From Hemibagrus wyckioides (taxonomy: Eukaryota > Chordata > Actinopteri > Siluriformes > Bagridae): a DNA stretch of 64,000 bases. The position numbers and the translations under genes were made by a program. Below are positions 34,611 through 62,052 of the stretch, piece after piece. The DNA is taken from positions 15,785,705 to 15,849,704 of the forward strand of contig NC_080726.1 in assembly GCF_019097595.1 (NCBI RefSeq). Direction: 5' to 3'. Under the pieces are notes generated by a model. That model made no database searches. It worked only from the letters and a program-made list of their open reading frames with translations, and was not told the DNA's origin. Every line of letters starts with the position of its first letter. Position 1 is the first letter of the stretch.

Positions 34611-34816
34611 TTTTATTTTTTCTAATCTTCAACTGTCCACTTGGGGTAGGATTGTCCTCATCATAGCCCCAGGTTCATATTCTATGTTGACTGGTGTGGA
34701 ACCTGATGTGATTTTTTTGTTGTTGTTGTAGCCCATCTTCTTCAAAGTTGATGTTTTGAAATACTTTTCTGCTCACCATGATTGTAAAAAGTGATTATGT
34801 GGGTGATATCACTTAA

Positions 34817-34990
34817 TATTTACATTTACGGCAGACACCCTTATCCAGAGTGACTTACAATTTATCTCATTTTATCCAACTGAGTAATTGATGGTTAAGG
34901 GCCTTGCTCAAGGGCCCAGCAGTGGCAGCTTAGTGGACCTGGGAATCAAACTCACAACCTTCTGATCAACACCGTCACCACTAATTTACC
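34817..34990 (+). repeat. Dispersed teleost repeat
   Basis: TTTACATTTACGGCAGACAC followed by CTTATCCAGAGTGACTTACA and GGCCTTGCTCAAGGGCCCAG is a word order found in very many fish genomes. It is short, has no coding capacity, and its class (SINE or tail of a LINE) is not determined here. Confidence 0.7.
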
Positions 34991-35379
34991 ACAACCCTTA
35001 TCAAATACTATTTTCATAATTGTTATTAATTAATCATTTACTTATTACTTAAACCAAACAGACTGCTAAGTAACTTTTTAGAACGTTTAGCATGTGGTAT
35101 CTAAAGTATCTAAAGGTCAATCAATAAAAACAAAACAAACAAGGCAACTTAAATCTATTCGCAATATTAAGAAATATAGGACTGTTCATATAACACAATG
35201 TTTAAAATCTTACAACAAAAATAATTTAAAAAATACAAATAATAATGAAAAATTATGAAAAATAAATATAATCTCTAACCTCATGGATTTTTCTACAAAT
35301 TATTTTGCACAAGTATAAATTGATGAGTGATATAAATGGGTCCCTGAGTTCTAACAAGTAAAGGATCTTGTGTTAACTC

Positions 35380-35700
35380 TCCCCTGTGGCAACTGCTCGC
35401 AATCTTGGGGTAACCGTGGACAATCAACTGTTCTTTTCCCCCCATGTTACTAATGTGACTCGCTCATGTCGGTTTCTTCTGTACAACATCAGAAGGGTTC
35501 AACCATTTCTATCCACACAGGCTACTCAGGTTCTTGTTCAGTCTCTGGTCATTTCGAGACTGAACTACTGCACCTCTCACCCAGCAGGTTTTCCCCTGAA
35601 CACAGTTCGTCCACTGCAAATGATCCAAAATACAGCTGGACCACTTGTTTTCAGCCTGCCCCACACTACCCCACTGCTACTTGGGGAAATACAATGAATT
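35380..35700 (+). mobile_element. L2-type LINE reverse transcriptase fragment
   Basis: A 103-residue frame contains NLGVTVDNQLFFSPHVTNVT, SCRFLLYNIRRVQPFLS, QVLVQSLVISRLNYC and RPLQMIQNTAGPLVF. This is the typical C-terminal end of the reverse transcriptase of L2/CR1-like LINEs. It is truncated at both ends and contains substitutions, so it is a dead fragment. It lies about 0.9 kb upstream of ercc2 exon 1. Confidence 0.88.
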
Positions 35701-36245
35701 AGTTTTATATATTCACTTGAAGGTACATTTAATCCAAAATTATTGACAAATTTATTGTAATTATCTAGATCACCTGAATGATTTAATAAGTCTGTAACAA
35801 AAATGAAACCTTTTTTAAACCAGTCACTCCAAAAAATGGTCTTGTTTTTGAATAATATATATATATTGATTGTTCCAAATAATACGATTTAATAAATATC
35901 AAAAAATATATTTTAAAATATATTATATTTTTTAATATCCACTTTGATTAGTCTGGTCTGTGTTAGACTGTACTGCAATCAGATAACGCGTTTACAACAG
36001 ACTAGCCAATCATAATCACGGAAGAGGATGACGCGTTTAGGAAGCGACACTGTGCCGTTTAGACAACAGTGAAGAACCCACGTTAATGTGTGTGGATTTG
36101 TGAAGAGCTGTGTCTTCATGGGTGATGTTGTGTCTATAGAATACTGATAACTTTCTGCCATTTCGACATCGTATCTGCTGTCAAGCTGCAGCTGGCACAG
36201 TAAAGGAAGTGAAGCTGTGCTACAACGGTCCTGACAACAACAATC
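35701..36245 (+). promoter_or_regulatory. ercc2 upstream region
   Basis: The left part is AT-rich and featureless. The last 250 bases before the ATG are more balanced and include GATGACGCGT near 36028 (CRE-like) and CTGCCATTTCG near 36156 (YY1-like). There is no TATA box. The transcription start is not fixed by the sequence. Confidence 0.35.
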
Positions 36246-45554
<9,309 letters not shown>

Positions 45555-45627
45555 TGCTTGTCATTCCTTAAACTTTGTCACATGTACATATTTTTTTTAA
45601 ATGTTTTTCATCAAACACAAGGTCAGT

Positions 45628-45633
45628 AATAAA
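45628..45633 (+). terminator. Candidate ercc2 poly(A) signal
   Basis: AATAAA 74 bases after the stop codon; another AATAAA follows near 45685. Either gives a very short 3' UTR in this convergent gene pair. Confidence 0.5.
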
Positions 45634-45654
45634 TACTGATTATTTCTTCAAACC

Positions 45655-45698
45655 CAGTTGAGTACTTGTTCATTTTGTTCCACTGAATAAATGTACTG

Positions 45699-45733
<35 letters not shown>

Positions 45734-46601
45734 AAAATATTATTACACCATTTTGGTCATTTTCTAGATTTCACACAAGACACATCTTAAATACTGGCTT
45801 AAGTTTGCTCTATTGGCTGTAGAAGGCAGTGGCAACATCAGGATTTGAACTTGCAGTGTATTGATGAGGGGTCACTTCTTAGAAGCTACTTCATTTTTAA
45901 TGTTCAAAAGAACTAGCCAAAATTTGTCCTGAGCAAGGAAAAAATGAACAGGTTCAAAATCTATGCTTTTTATCAGCATTCGATCCATTTGGAAGTTTTT
46001 GTGAATGAAAGTTTTATTTTGTTCTATAGCATTAATATACTGAGTCTGTACAATGCATTCGATTAGCATCAAAATGTAAAACCAATTTAGAGATAGGATG
46101 TTTGTAGCACTTTAAAAAAAAACACTAGCTTCAAATAACCTACACGGAATTCTGGTTTTATACACCCACACTGTCAAGACACAGATATAGCACATCTACA
46201 GTAAAAACCCTATTAAATCTAGCATTTGAAAATTGAAAAAAGGAAGTTGCTTGTTTTACAACATAAGTGCTAAATACTAGTTTTAACATTAGCATTTCAT
46301 TTTAGGCCATAAAATGTGCCATATCAATAGAAATAACTCTAATGCTTACCTGTAATAATTAAGTGTTATTGACATTTTAGATAGAGCTGCATGTAATAAG
46401 TTAAAAGGTTAGAGAGCAACAGGCTTGCAGGGTCAGAAGGAAACTGTTAAATGAAAAAGGAGCACTGTTGTATACAGTGTTGTGTACTTCAACTGCTTAG
46501 TGTGGTCCACTTTATCTTCATTTGATATAAATACTTTGTTGGTTATAAACATGCTTCTTGCAGCCATTTGGAGACAGGAGCAGGACCTTGGCTAGGAAAG
46601 C
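45655..46601. other. ercc2-klc3 convergent interval
   Basis: About 950 bases between the 3' ends of the two genes. It contains a CT microsatellite (about 45700-45733) and presumably the klc3 3' UTR. No coding sequence was recognised. Confidence 0.6.
46013..46018 (-). terminator. Candidate klc3 poly(A) signal
   Basis: TTTATT on the plus strand, AATAAA on the klc3 strand, about 590 bases after the stop codon. Confidence 0.35.
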
Positions 46602-53309
<6,708 letters not shown>

Positions 53310-53508
53310 GGCTCTGGCTTAAACTCAGCCCTAAGAGGGGAAGCAATGTTTGACAATCTCTACTTCACTTTACACATTAGGGTGCCTTCAGAATTTTAAA
53401 TCTAGCCCAACAAAAAAGGATCAATTAGAGAAAACATGCTGGTAGACACTGATAGAGAAACTTTCTAATGTACCTCTGCTAAACACAAGGAGAAGTGAAC
53501 TAATATTG

Positions 53509-53568
<60 letters not shown>
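53509..53568. repeat. TA microsatellite
   Basis: About 28 TA units in the klc3 5' intron. Confidence 0.93.
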
Positions 53569-53571
<3 letters not shown>

Positions 53572-54379
53572 CTTGTTGCTTTAGTGTAGAAGGGCTCTCT
53601 TCGGAATTATAGAAGAGTATTTACAAAGAAAATGAAATATTATAGAAAAGAGGAACATATCCGCACAAGTAAAACTGAAAAAAGAAAAAGGTCTGGCAGC
53701 TTCTGTCAATTCATTTCTGTGTTCAATGTGATACAAATTGGAGATACAAAATAAGATAGGAGCCTAAGATATGTATTTGTACATAATCAGACAAATCAGG
53801 CAGCAACTGAGGTGTTACTAGGAACACATCCCTTTATAGTGACAGAGACAGAAGGCCCTCAGGAAATGAGAAGGGTGTGTGAATAGGGCTTATTACAGGT
53901 AACTACACTTGCTTTTAGTGATCACTGGGCATTTAATCAAATGAAATGAATTGCTCATTCATACTACTTTGCTACTCTTGAAAATGACAATGGTCCAGCA
54001 ATCATTTCAGTTGACAACACCTTATACAAACAGTCACGGACACATATTCAGATTATTTCAGCAATCATCCTGGTCAAATATTATTGTAAGGCTTTTTTAT
54101 TTAACACCAAAAGACAGTACTTATTAAACCAGGCATTATAACTCATAATAAATCTGGGCATCATATCATTGTGTGCTCTCTAACAGAAGATAAGTGTTTT
54201 TATTTTAAAAGATTAATATATCATGTCTAGTAAGAGAAACATTGTTCATGAGATTTTGTAAACAATTTATTATTAATATTGTTGTAATTCACTCATCATA
54301 ATTATATCATTATAAATCCTATTTTTTATCACTATTAACAAAGTATTCGTCTGGTTACTCTAAATTGCTTCGGGATCAG
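53569..54379. other. klc3 5' intron, nothing recognised
   Basis: AT-rich sequence between a TA tract and a Tc1 relic. No exon or RNA gene was seen. Confidence 0.55.
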
Positions 54380-54830
54380 TGCTTTTGCTGCCAAAACACC
54401 AATTCTTCAATTAACGTCTTCAGCAATTTGAGCAACGGTAGCTCATCTGTTGGATCGGATCACACAGGCCAGCCTTCACTTGCATCAATAAGCCTTGGTC
54501 GCCCATGACCCTGTAGCCGGTTCACCACTGTTCTTTCCTTGGACCACTTTTGATAGATACTGACCACTGCAGACCAGGAATACACCACAAGAGCCACAGT
54601 TTTGGAGATGCTCTGATCCAGTCGTCTAGCCATCACAATTTGGCCCTTGTCAAACTCACTCAAATCCTTACTCTTGCCCATTCTTCTGATTCTAACACAT
54701 CAACTCTGAGGACAAAATGTTCACTTGCTGCCTAATATATCCCACCCACTAACAGATCCCATGATGAGGAGATAAACAGTGTTATTCACTTCAACTCTCA
54801 CTGCTCATAATGTTATGGCTGGTCAGTGTA
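54380..54830 (-). mobile_element. Internally deleted Tc1 element, third copy of one family
   Basis: In reverse orientation it begins TACACTGACCAGCCATAACA at 54830 and carries the transposase start [20 protein letters not shown], a helix-turn-helix region and GRPRLIDA. It then passes, after loss of the catalytic region, to the last gene segment (TTTTGGCAGCAAAAGC at about 54380). The far terminal repeat is eroded. It belongs with the copies at 37762 and 44111. Confidence 0.85.
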
Positions 54831-54852
54831 TATATCTATATATCCAAAACCT

Positions 54853-54856
<4 letters not shown>

Positions 54857-54886
<30 letters not shown>

Positions 54887-54898
54887 TAATAATAATAA
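54857..54898. repeat. AAT trinucleotide microsatellite
   Basis: About 13 AAT units directly beside the Tc1 relic. Confidence 0.9.
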
Positions 54899-55667
54899 AA
54901 TCTCCAAAATCTCCATAAACTTCAAAACCAAAACACTTTTGCAGGTAGTTAAAGAAGACTTTAACAAATCCTAATTTTAGGATATTGTGTTCTCCTGTAT
55001 TGTCGTGAGCTTTTGGTGGCTCAGATTACTCCTTATTATAGTTTATATCAACATATTACAATACTTTTACGTGTCAAATGATTAAAAAAAGAAAGTATTT
55101 TTCCCTGAGACGACAAAACAACTCAGTGCTCTCCAGTACACCACACGGATTAAAAGAAAAGAAAAATAAGGAGGACAAAAAAAAGACTAATTAGTGCCAA
55201 CTACAGGCAAAACACCACATCTGCACTTATTTAAGGTGGAACAGACATCTATTAACAAACTGTAAATAAACAAAAATAAAAAAATAAATTCAACTTCAGC
55301 ATCCTCACCGCCCATCTTTTACACATTTTAAATATTATGTTTTATAGCTGAAATCATTCTTTCAGTAATATTTCAAATATGTAAGTCCTGTGTAATAATT
55401 ATTGAACAATTATTAATCTCTTTATTATCATGTCATTGATGCGTAATGTAATGTAATGTAATGCTCAGGGTCTAAACACACTACTGACAGCAATAACATA
55501 ACACACATATCGTTAAAATAAACCATATCTCAAATTAGGATGCAAAATGACGTATACGAGCTTGTGATTAGAGTTAATGGGCTCAACATTATTTAGTGTG
55601 TACCATATATAATGTCAGGAAGTGCCAGCCATTAGTGTATTCTTTACAGTTAGATGGATTTATTTAC

Positions 55668-55870
55668 CTGACCGCGTCCCGGCAGAGAAGCCTGATGATT
55701 CGGCGACAGATAGACGGTAGATGCGGTTCAAATATTCCGACACCAGACCAACATCCTCATCTGAGGTAGGTCATAAAAACAATAACTCCATAAACGGGTT
55801 TAGTAATTATTCACCGGCCACATCGAATAACGAGAGGTTTACCTGGTCTACACCTTCCCAGCATGCACAG
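55668..55870 (-). promoter_or_regulatory. Probable klc3 first exon and promoter
   Basis: On the minus strand CAG-GTAAATA at 55670-55664 is a good donor for an untranslated exon joining the acceptor at 53331. A second donor, CCAG followed by GTAAAC, lies near 55842, so alternative first exons are possible. CTACACCTTCCCAGCATGC around 55848-55866 is a near match to the ZNF143/Staf promoter element, with one extra base in the middle. The exact start is unknown. Confidence 0.4.
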
Positions 55871-56074
55871 CGACAATAAGGTGCACCATCCTCTCAACGT
55901 GAGACAGCAACAAGCTGTTAGCTCCGCCCACTCCACCTGCAGCCCTCCCACTAAACACCTGCAGTCCTGCCAGCACCTCAATGAAGACCTGAGCATAATA
56001 AATTATTTCGTCTATGTATTGGAGTATTTTTTTTATTCCGTGAAGTTTAAAGTTAAAATGAAATTACAATTGAT

Positions 56075-56490
56075 TTAGTGAGCTTTTAATTAAATCCATT
56101 TGATTATAAGCACTAAATAATTCATATGATAGCTTTGATAATAGTGAGCAATTGATGTAACAAAAATAAATATAAAATTACAGATCCATGATTGTGATCC
56201 ATGATTCCTGGACTTCTGGTGGTCTCTGGACTCTGGAACCATTGCCTATTTGGTTGTGTGAAGACATTAGGTTAAAAATATGAAGTGGCTGAAGTTATTG
56301 CATGGTCAGTTGTCATGCCAGTCTGTCAACTAAAACAATGCATTTTTTACTTTGGTTGTTAGGGTATTACTATATCCCTTGATGAATAACTAAGTGACTT
56401 TGTCTATTATATAATGTAAACCAGTAAGACTGGTTTTCTGTTGTACAGTCAAAATGGTAGGAAGTGTTTTTGAAGATGGTAGGGGAGGAG
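56075..56490. other. klc3-ckm intergenic, nothing recognised
   Basis: AT-rich, without a domain, repeat family or RNA gene that I recognise. Confidence 0.5.
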
Positions 56491-56497
56491 TGCCTTA

Positions 56498-56974
56498 ATG
56501 ACGTCTCACCAGCAACACTCAACAAAGCAGCATAAGCTGCTTAACTGGACGCGTGAAACAAGTGGCATTAGTCTGTCCCTGTCAGACATGCTTATCATGA
56601 CAAGCCACAGGTCCCACAGGTCAGGACGCACCACCGGCAGTATCAACAACACCAATGAGATTTACAGATCTGAAAGTAAAGATTTGCAGCTTGCCTTCGA
56701 GAGAACAGACAGGGAAAAATCCAAACGGGCATTTTACTTAAAACTGAGAACTAGACATGGAACAGTATGTTCGGACCAAGTGTTCGGCTGTGTTGGCTCT
56801 GCTAGAAAGATGGCGGTAGGCAGAGCTTTGGCAAGGCATACTGTATGTGCCGAAACAGAGCGGGACTATGATGGTAGAAGAGCAGGTGTGGCCAGGCAGA
56901 TATATGAGGCAGGGCTGATTGATGGTTCAGCTGCTTGGCACAGGGATTGTGGGAGATCAACTCATGCCATATAA
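56498..56974 (+). other. Unassigned 158-codon open frame
   Basis: This is the longest open frame in the klc3-ckm gap. The translation is polar, with an arginine/serine-rich first half (SHRSHRSGRTTGS) and a block RTDREKSKRAFYLKL. I recognise no domain. Near 56808 it contains AAGATGGCGG, a YY1-like word, with an in-frame ATG inside. It may be a decayed repeat, an unrecognised exon or chance; composition is less AT-rich than its surroundings. Confidence 0.2.
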
Positions 56975-58284
56975 GGACAGTCTGGCAGTGGGAGGGAGGG
57001 GTACAGCTCCAAAGGGCAGCCTGGGTCAAAAAAGCCACCAGTAACTTTCACTAATTCTCCTATCTGACCTAGCGTTTATTACAGACATCACATAATTGAG
57101 ACTCAAATGTCAACTGTCAGCAAAATGACCAAAATAAAGTGTATTGGAAAATTGGAAAATTCAAGGGTTGATACCTAAACTGATGAACTAATGAACTAAT
57201 TTGTCTTAATTCAAAACGCGATTTGTTATACTGTCAATTAATATTTTCATGTTGTATTTAATTTTTTTTATTAATGCTTTTAATTGCCCATTGCAAGCAT
57301 AGCCATACACAAAATAATGATAGTCATAGTGATAGTATAATTTTTCTGATTTACGTGTTGTTACTATTGGGGGTTTATTTGCCCCTAAATACCCTTCAGT
57401 GTTTCCTTTCATTTAGGTGATGAGGGAGAGGGCTGGAGCCATTATTTTCCATAGCACATGTGTTAGAAGATGTGGGAGAGAGGTGCTAAGCATGGGGAAT
57501 GTTATTAATGCAAATGCGTCAAGCCAAGCTTTGAACCTAGTTTCTCTCACTGCACAGCTGATAGTGTGCATACTGGCCACCTTTGCTAAGAGCAGTCTTT
57601 AGAAACACTGTAGGAACAAAAAAGAAAGTGCATGTCTTGTAATATGTTCTGTGCAGCATATGTGCAAGGACTTTACACATATGCAGTATGTGGCACCTTA
57701 GCACTTACACATGACTTAAAATATAGCATAGTGTAGCATCGATACACACCCAGAAACTTGTGAGCAGGCTCCTCTATTATATTATTATAACTTCCTTGCA
57801 ATGTCTACTTGATTAGCTAGTTACTCTGATCTGCAAGGCCAGGGGTTACTGGAAGGTCCTGTGGCTAGGTGCATGGACGGGACCAGAGCTGAGTCAATGT
57901 AATTCAATCAGGGGGTCTGTCACGGGGAAATGGACAACTTTGCGACCCTGCACTAAACATAGCGCTGTAACACGACAAGGTATTGGGTAGACTCAAATTT
58001 CAATGAAAGAGGCTTCTACACCAAATGGAATAGTGCACGCGAATACATGCTTCGTCTGTTTAAATAAAATTACGCAAAATAGACTAGGTTGTCTAGAAAC
58101 GGTTGTATCTGACATAACTGTTGATGTACTGATATCACTTTTATTATTCAAGAAATAACCAGTAATGCACAACAATATCAAGCTTACTTGTTAATTATAT
58201 AATGTACTCATAGCAACTCAAGCACTCTTATGCAAGACAGAGTTAAATAAAGATTAACTCTGAACTAAAAGCTATCTGGTTACC

Positions 58285-58322
<38 letters not shown>

Positions 58323-59650
58323 CACGTTTTATCAGTGGATACTAAATTGGATGCAAGTTTGGCAAACATAGCTTCCAATGTTCTGACTGCAGCACAGGCC
58401 TGACACACCCTGCATGTATATAAGGCACGTATGTGTTTGGCCTACACACAGTGCATAGAATAACCTGCACATGCAAGAGTTATTACATGGCAGGAGACCA
58501 TTAAGTATAATAGGCTAAATATTTTTCACATATATTGTGAGGATCTCACCGAGTCACAAGGACAGCAGGTTTTGTCACCACTGACAAATGAATTAGATTT
58601 TTTAAAACCGGTTTTGCAGTTTCATTACCATTTCTATTTTATTATTTTTAAAATTCTATTATTTTCCTTATATGGACAGAACATCCTGTGGCCTAAGGGG
58701 CCCACATGAACCATTTTTGAATAATCATTTTTTTTTCTTATCTTACTAAGAATCCTGCAAAATGGTTTCACATTACATCACTGTGTACTGCATGAAGACC
58801 TCTTATCATTATTTCACAATGTTTGCAATGATTATGAGATTATTTTATAGCATCGTAGACATAATGCACAGTTCAGGTTTGTGAAACCATTTGGTCACTC
58901 CACACACACAGAACTTTGCACCAAATAGTCGATCTGTATCACAGAAGCAGTATCTCCCAAATTTCCTTCCAAGTGCTTTGTTGTGTAAAAGAGTGAAGGT
59001 GAATTCCTGCAGTGATAGGGAATCCCACAAAACCAGTCTACAACCTTGACTATATCTCCAGTATGTAGCAGTTCATCCTCAATGCCAGACAGATGGAGCC
59101 TATTGGTTACTAATTTTGGAGGCAGGCACAGGCACATACGCATGTTCCAGCTTCATTACATCCCCTTTCCTCTCTGTAGAACTACGGCCTCTGAGACCAA
59201 AAGTGCAAACTGTTACAATTTGTAACATAATTCAGCTAGAATGAATGAAAAAAAAATCACATGATGTTCCTTTAGTTTATTTTTAGACCCTTTCAGCAAA
59301 TGAAAATGCGTTTATCTAAAATGAGTCCTATATAATATGCCTTGAAATTTTCACTATATACAATTTATATACAAAATATTTAAAATGAATACAGAAATGT
59401 TCCATTCCAAGGATTTTAAAAACAATTGTGACAGGGTGCAAGTGAACTGCACAGCATGACGGGGCATTATGTTATATAGTATATTCCAAATTTTTCCTTA
59501 CTACTACAATGTACTGATACTGTAACAACAACAACAACAACAAGAAGGAATATTTATATAGCACTAGAGACTGCAATTTCAATATGCGTTAAGCATTTAT
59601 TTTAAAGCACATTAGTTGAATACAATAATGACTGAGTTAGCCATATACCT
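56975..59650. other. Intergenic DNA with no recognised gene
   Basis: Mostly AT-rich. It includes a GT microsatellite and an AAC run near 59526. Short frames have no recognisable homology. Confidence 0.6.
58286..58321. repeat. GT microsatellite
   Basis: About 17 GT units, uninterrupted. Confidence 0.93.
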
Positions 59651-59659
59651 TTGATAATA

Positions 59660-59860
59660 ACTACAAATCATTTATTTATTCATTCATTCATCTTCAGTAA
59701 TTGCTTTATGCTACACAGGGTCACGGTGGAGCCAAAGCCGGTCCAAGAAACACTCAGCATCGAAAAGGTAATACACTATAGATGGGATTCCTGTCCATCG
59801 CTGACCATCACACACAGAATTTTGCAAACTCATTCATACTACAGGAAAACTATAAAATGA
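59660..59860 (+). repeat. Decayed dispersed teleost repeat
   Basis: CATTCATTCATCTTCAGTAA, CACAGGGTCACGGTGGAGCC and GGGATTCCTGTCCATCGC keep the word order of a very common fish repeat, with many changes. No coding capacity. The class is not assigned. Confidence 0.6.
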
Positions 59861-60480
59861 AAGACCAGAGGAAAACAAATAAAAACAAGCACATAGACAT
59901 GCACCAGAGCTTGTCTTAGTAACGGTCTCTGGTTTAGAGCAATGTAAAAATAAAAATAAATATAAAAAAAAAAATCAATAGGTAAGCAAAGTGCTTGGGA
60001 TAGGTTTTCCTGCTTCAAGAGATCAGCAAGATGTAGTGGATTCAAATTATTTTGGCCATATTTGGTTCCAAACGTCACTACTTATGGTATTATAGTTCAG
60101 GGGAAGGAAGTTAACATTCAGTCAAACCTTTATGTTCAGCAAGTCTGTCCTAAAGTGACAGAATCAGTGCATAATCAGTGTTTTAGTGCATATTGTGCTT
60201 GTGAATTACATTTCCAAAGTTCCTGTGTACAAAGGAAGATCAAGGGACCTGAAAAATCCATAACAAATGAAATACATATTAGCTGATATTATGTACATAC
60301 CATATTTCATGGTCTCCCGGTGTTCCTACAGATAACTAAATATATAAACAATGTGTAGCTCATTTAAGGCCAAGCTAAGGTTTAGCTAGCCCATTAACCC
60401 TTAACTAGTCAGCTACATGCCTGAACTACATCCTGCTTTAGTTCTAAAACACGTTGAAGCATGTGTCAAATGAGAAAATG

Positions 60481-60490
60481 CTATAAATAA
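60481..60490 (+). promoter_or_regulatory. MEF2-like site upstream of ckm
   Basis: CTATAAATAA fits the MEF2 consensus YTAWWWWTAR and lies about 410 bases upstream of the inferred ckm start. MEF2 sites drive muscle creatine kinase enhancers in mammals. Function here is inferred. Confidence 0.45.
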
Positions 60491-60724
60491 TTGAGCCCTA
60501 GTGAAACGCTAGCGTGTATAGTTGAAGTTACTCTTTTCAAGGGAACTTTGAACCTATTAAGTTAGAAGCAAAATTTTGATGAAATGTTCTTCAGCACAGC
60601 TGCCTTAACAGTTGTAAAATCTTTAAGACAGGAAATGTTGGTTTTGTATTTCTCTGGGAACTTCTCCCACAACTCCCTTAGCCACTAACCAGACAGGGAC
60701 AAGTAGAAGGTACATGGGCGGGAA

Positions 60725-60730
60725 CAGCTG
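60725..60730 (+). promoter_or_regulatory. E-box upstream of ckm
   Basis: CAGCTG, a preferred myogenic bHLH site, about 165 bases upstream of the inferred ckm start. Short motif; judged by position only. Confidence 0.4.
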
Positions 60731-60805
60731 GCACCCCGTCTCTGGTGTTGTGATATAGCTTCTTTCCTTTTAGAATCCATGGCTCCTAACAGAGAGTGCT
60801 AATCT

Positions 60806-60869
60806 CCAATAGACTCAGAGTATGCATGGACTGTGCAGCCAATGGGCATTAAGCATCGGGGTATATAAA
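60806..60869 (+). promoter_or_regulatory. ckm core promoter (CCAAT and TATA boxes)
   Basis: CCAAT at 60806-60810 and 60839-60843 precede TATATAAA at 60862-60869. The start would be near 60892-60900. This TATA promoter contrasts with the TATA-less starts of the other genes in the window. Confidence 0.75.
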
Positions 60870-60891
60870 CCAAGGTCTGACATTTTGAAGA

Positions 60892-60965
60892 GCTGGGCAA
60901 CCCCTACATTGGCTTTGGTGAACAGGATCTGATCCCAAGGACTGTTACCTTGTTCTCTCGTGCAG
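60892..60965 (+). other. ckm untranslated exon 1
   Basis: The exon ends CTCGTGCAG before GTAAAC at 60966. The matching acceptor CTTTTCCTAG ends at 62031, 21 bases before the ATG. An untranslated first exon is usual for creatine kinase genes. Its 5' limit is inferred from the TATA box. Confidence 0.65.
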
Positions 60966-62052
60966 GTAAACCAATGGTGACTCTACAGATTGAAGCATGT
61001 GGGAATTGGGGAATGTTTGTGCTAAAAGCACGGTTAACAATGGATTTAAAAAAAAATCTTTTTGATTGAAGGTATCCAATAGTTTTTTAGAAACTGCTAA
61101 AAATTCACCACTGTATATGGAGTCATGTTATAATTATTAGGAGCCTTCTATCTATTTTTTTGCTGGATTCCTGATGGAGAAAAATTATTCTGCCATTTTA
61201 TTCACATTGAATGAAATATAAAATGGTCCAAGCATTTAACCCCTTAAACGACCAAGACTCGAGGACAAATTTCTCATTCTCGTAGCTATAAGACCGTTTC
61301 TATTAGTTTATCTAATTTATTTACTGAATTATTTATAAATGCTAATGACATGTTTAAAGATAAACAGGTATGAATTTAAGGGGTTAACTGCACTTCTTAA
61401 ATTCAATTCTTTAAAAACAATAGTTTTATATTCTAGAAAAATATTTTAAGAACAGCAAGCGTGCTCTTGCAAACTCAAGCATGAATAAGCTGTGTGGGTG
61501 TGTGAGACACCTGTTGTGGTCAACTACTGAAAGATGTCCTTGCTGAAACATAAAATGCAGATCTCATTCCTATTCATTACAAATTCTGTAGAACATCTCA
61601 TGTAATTGCATGCTCCGGTTATAACTAACCAAAATCATCAGTAGTTTGAATAAGGTTTTTTGTCAGGAGTTAAAGGGGAAAAATCCTGCATTAAGAAATA
61701 CAGAGAGTTCTAACTTTGGTCCAAATGTTCATGTACACCATCCCCCACAGAAATAAGAGAGGTGTACGTGCTAGCTGGACAGAGTTTGCATGCATGCTAA
61801 AAATATCTTCTGTGGTTTGATACATATAAGCATGTGGACCATGCCTCAACCACTTTATGCGGTAATCTGAAACGTTGGTTTCAGTTAGCCAGGCGGAGAG
61901 TTACAGTGAGACCCAGGTTTACACAAGGCCCAAATATGTCACCCATGACTGTCAGGAATAATTATAGGTCTCTTTTTGACAAAAAAAAGAGTAGCATTTA
62001 CATCATTTGCATTCCCATGTGCTTTTCCTAGGTCATCTAAAAAAGTGCAATC

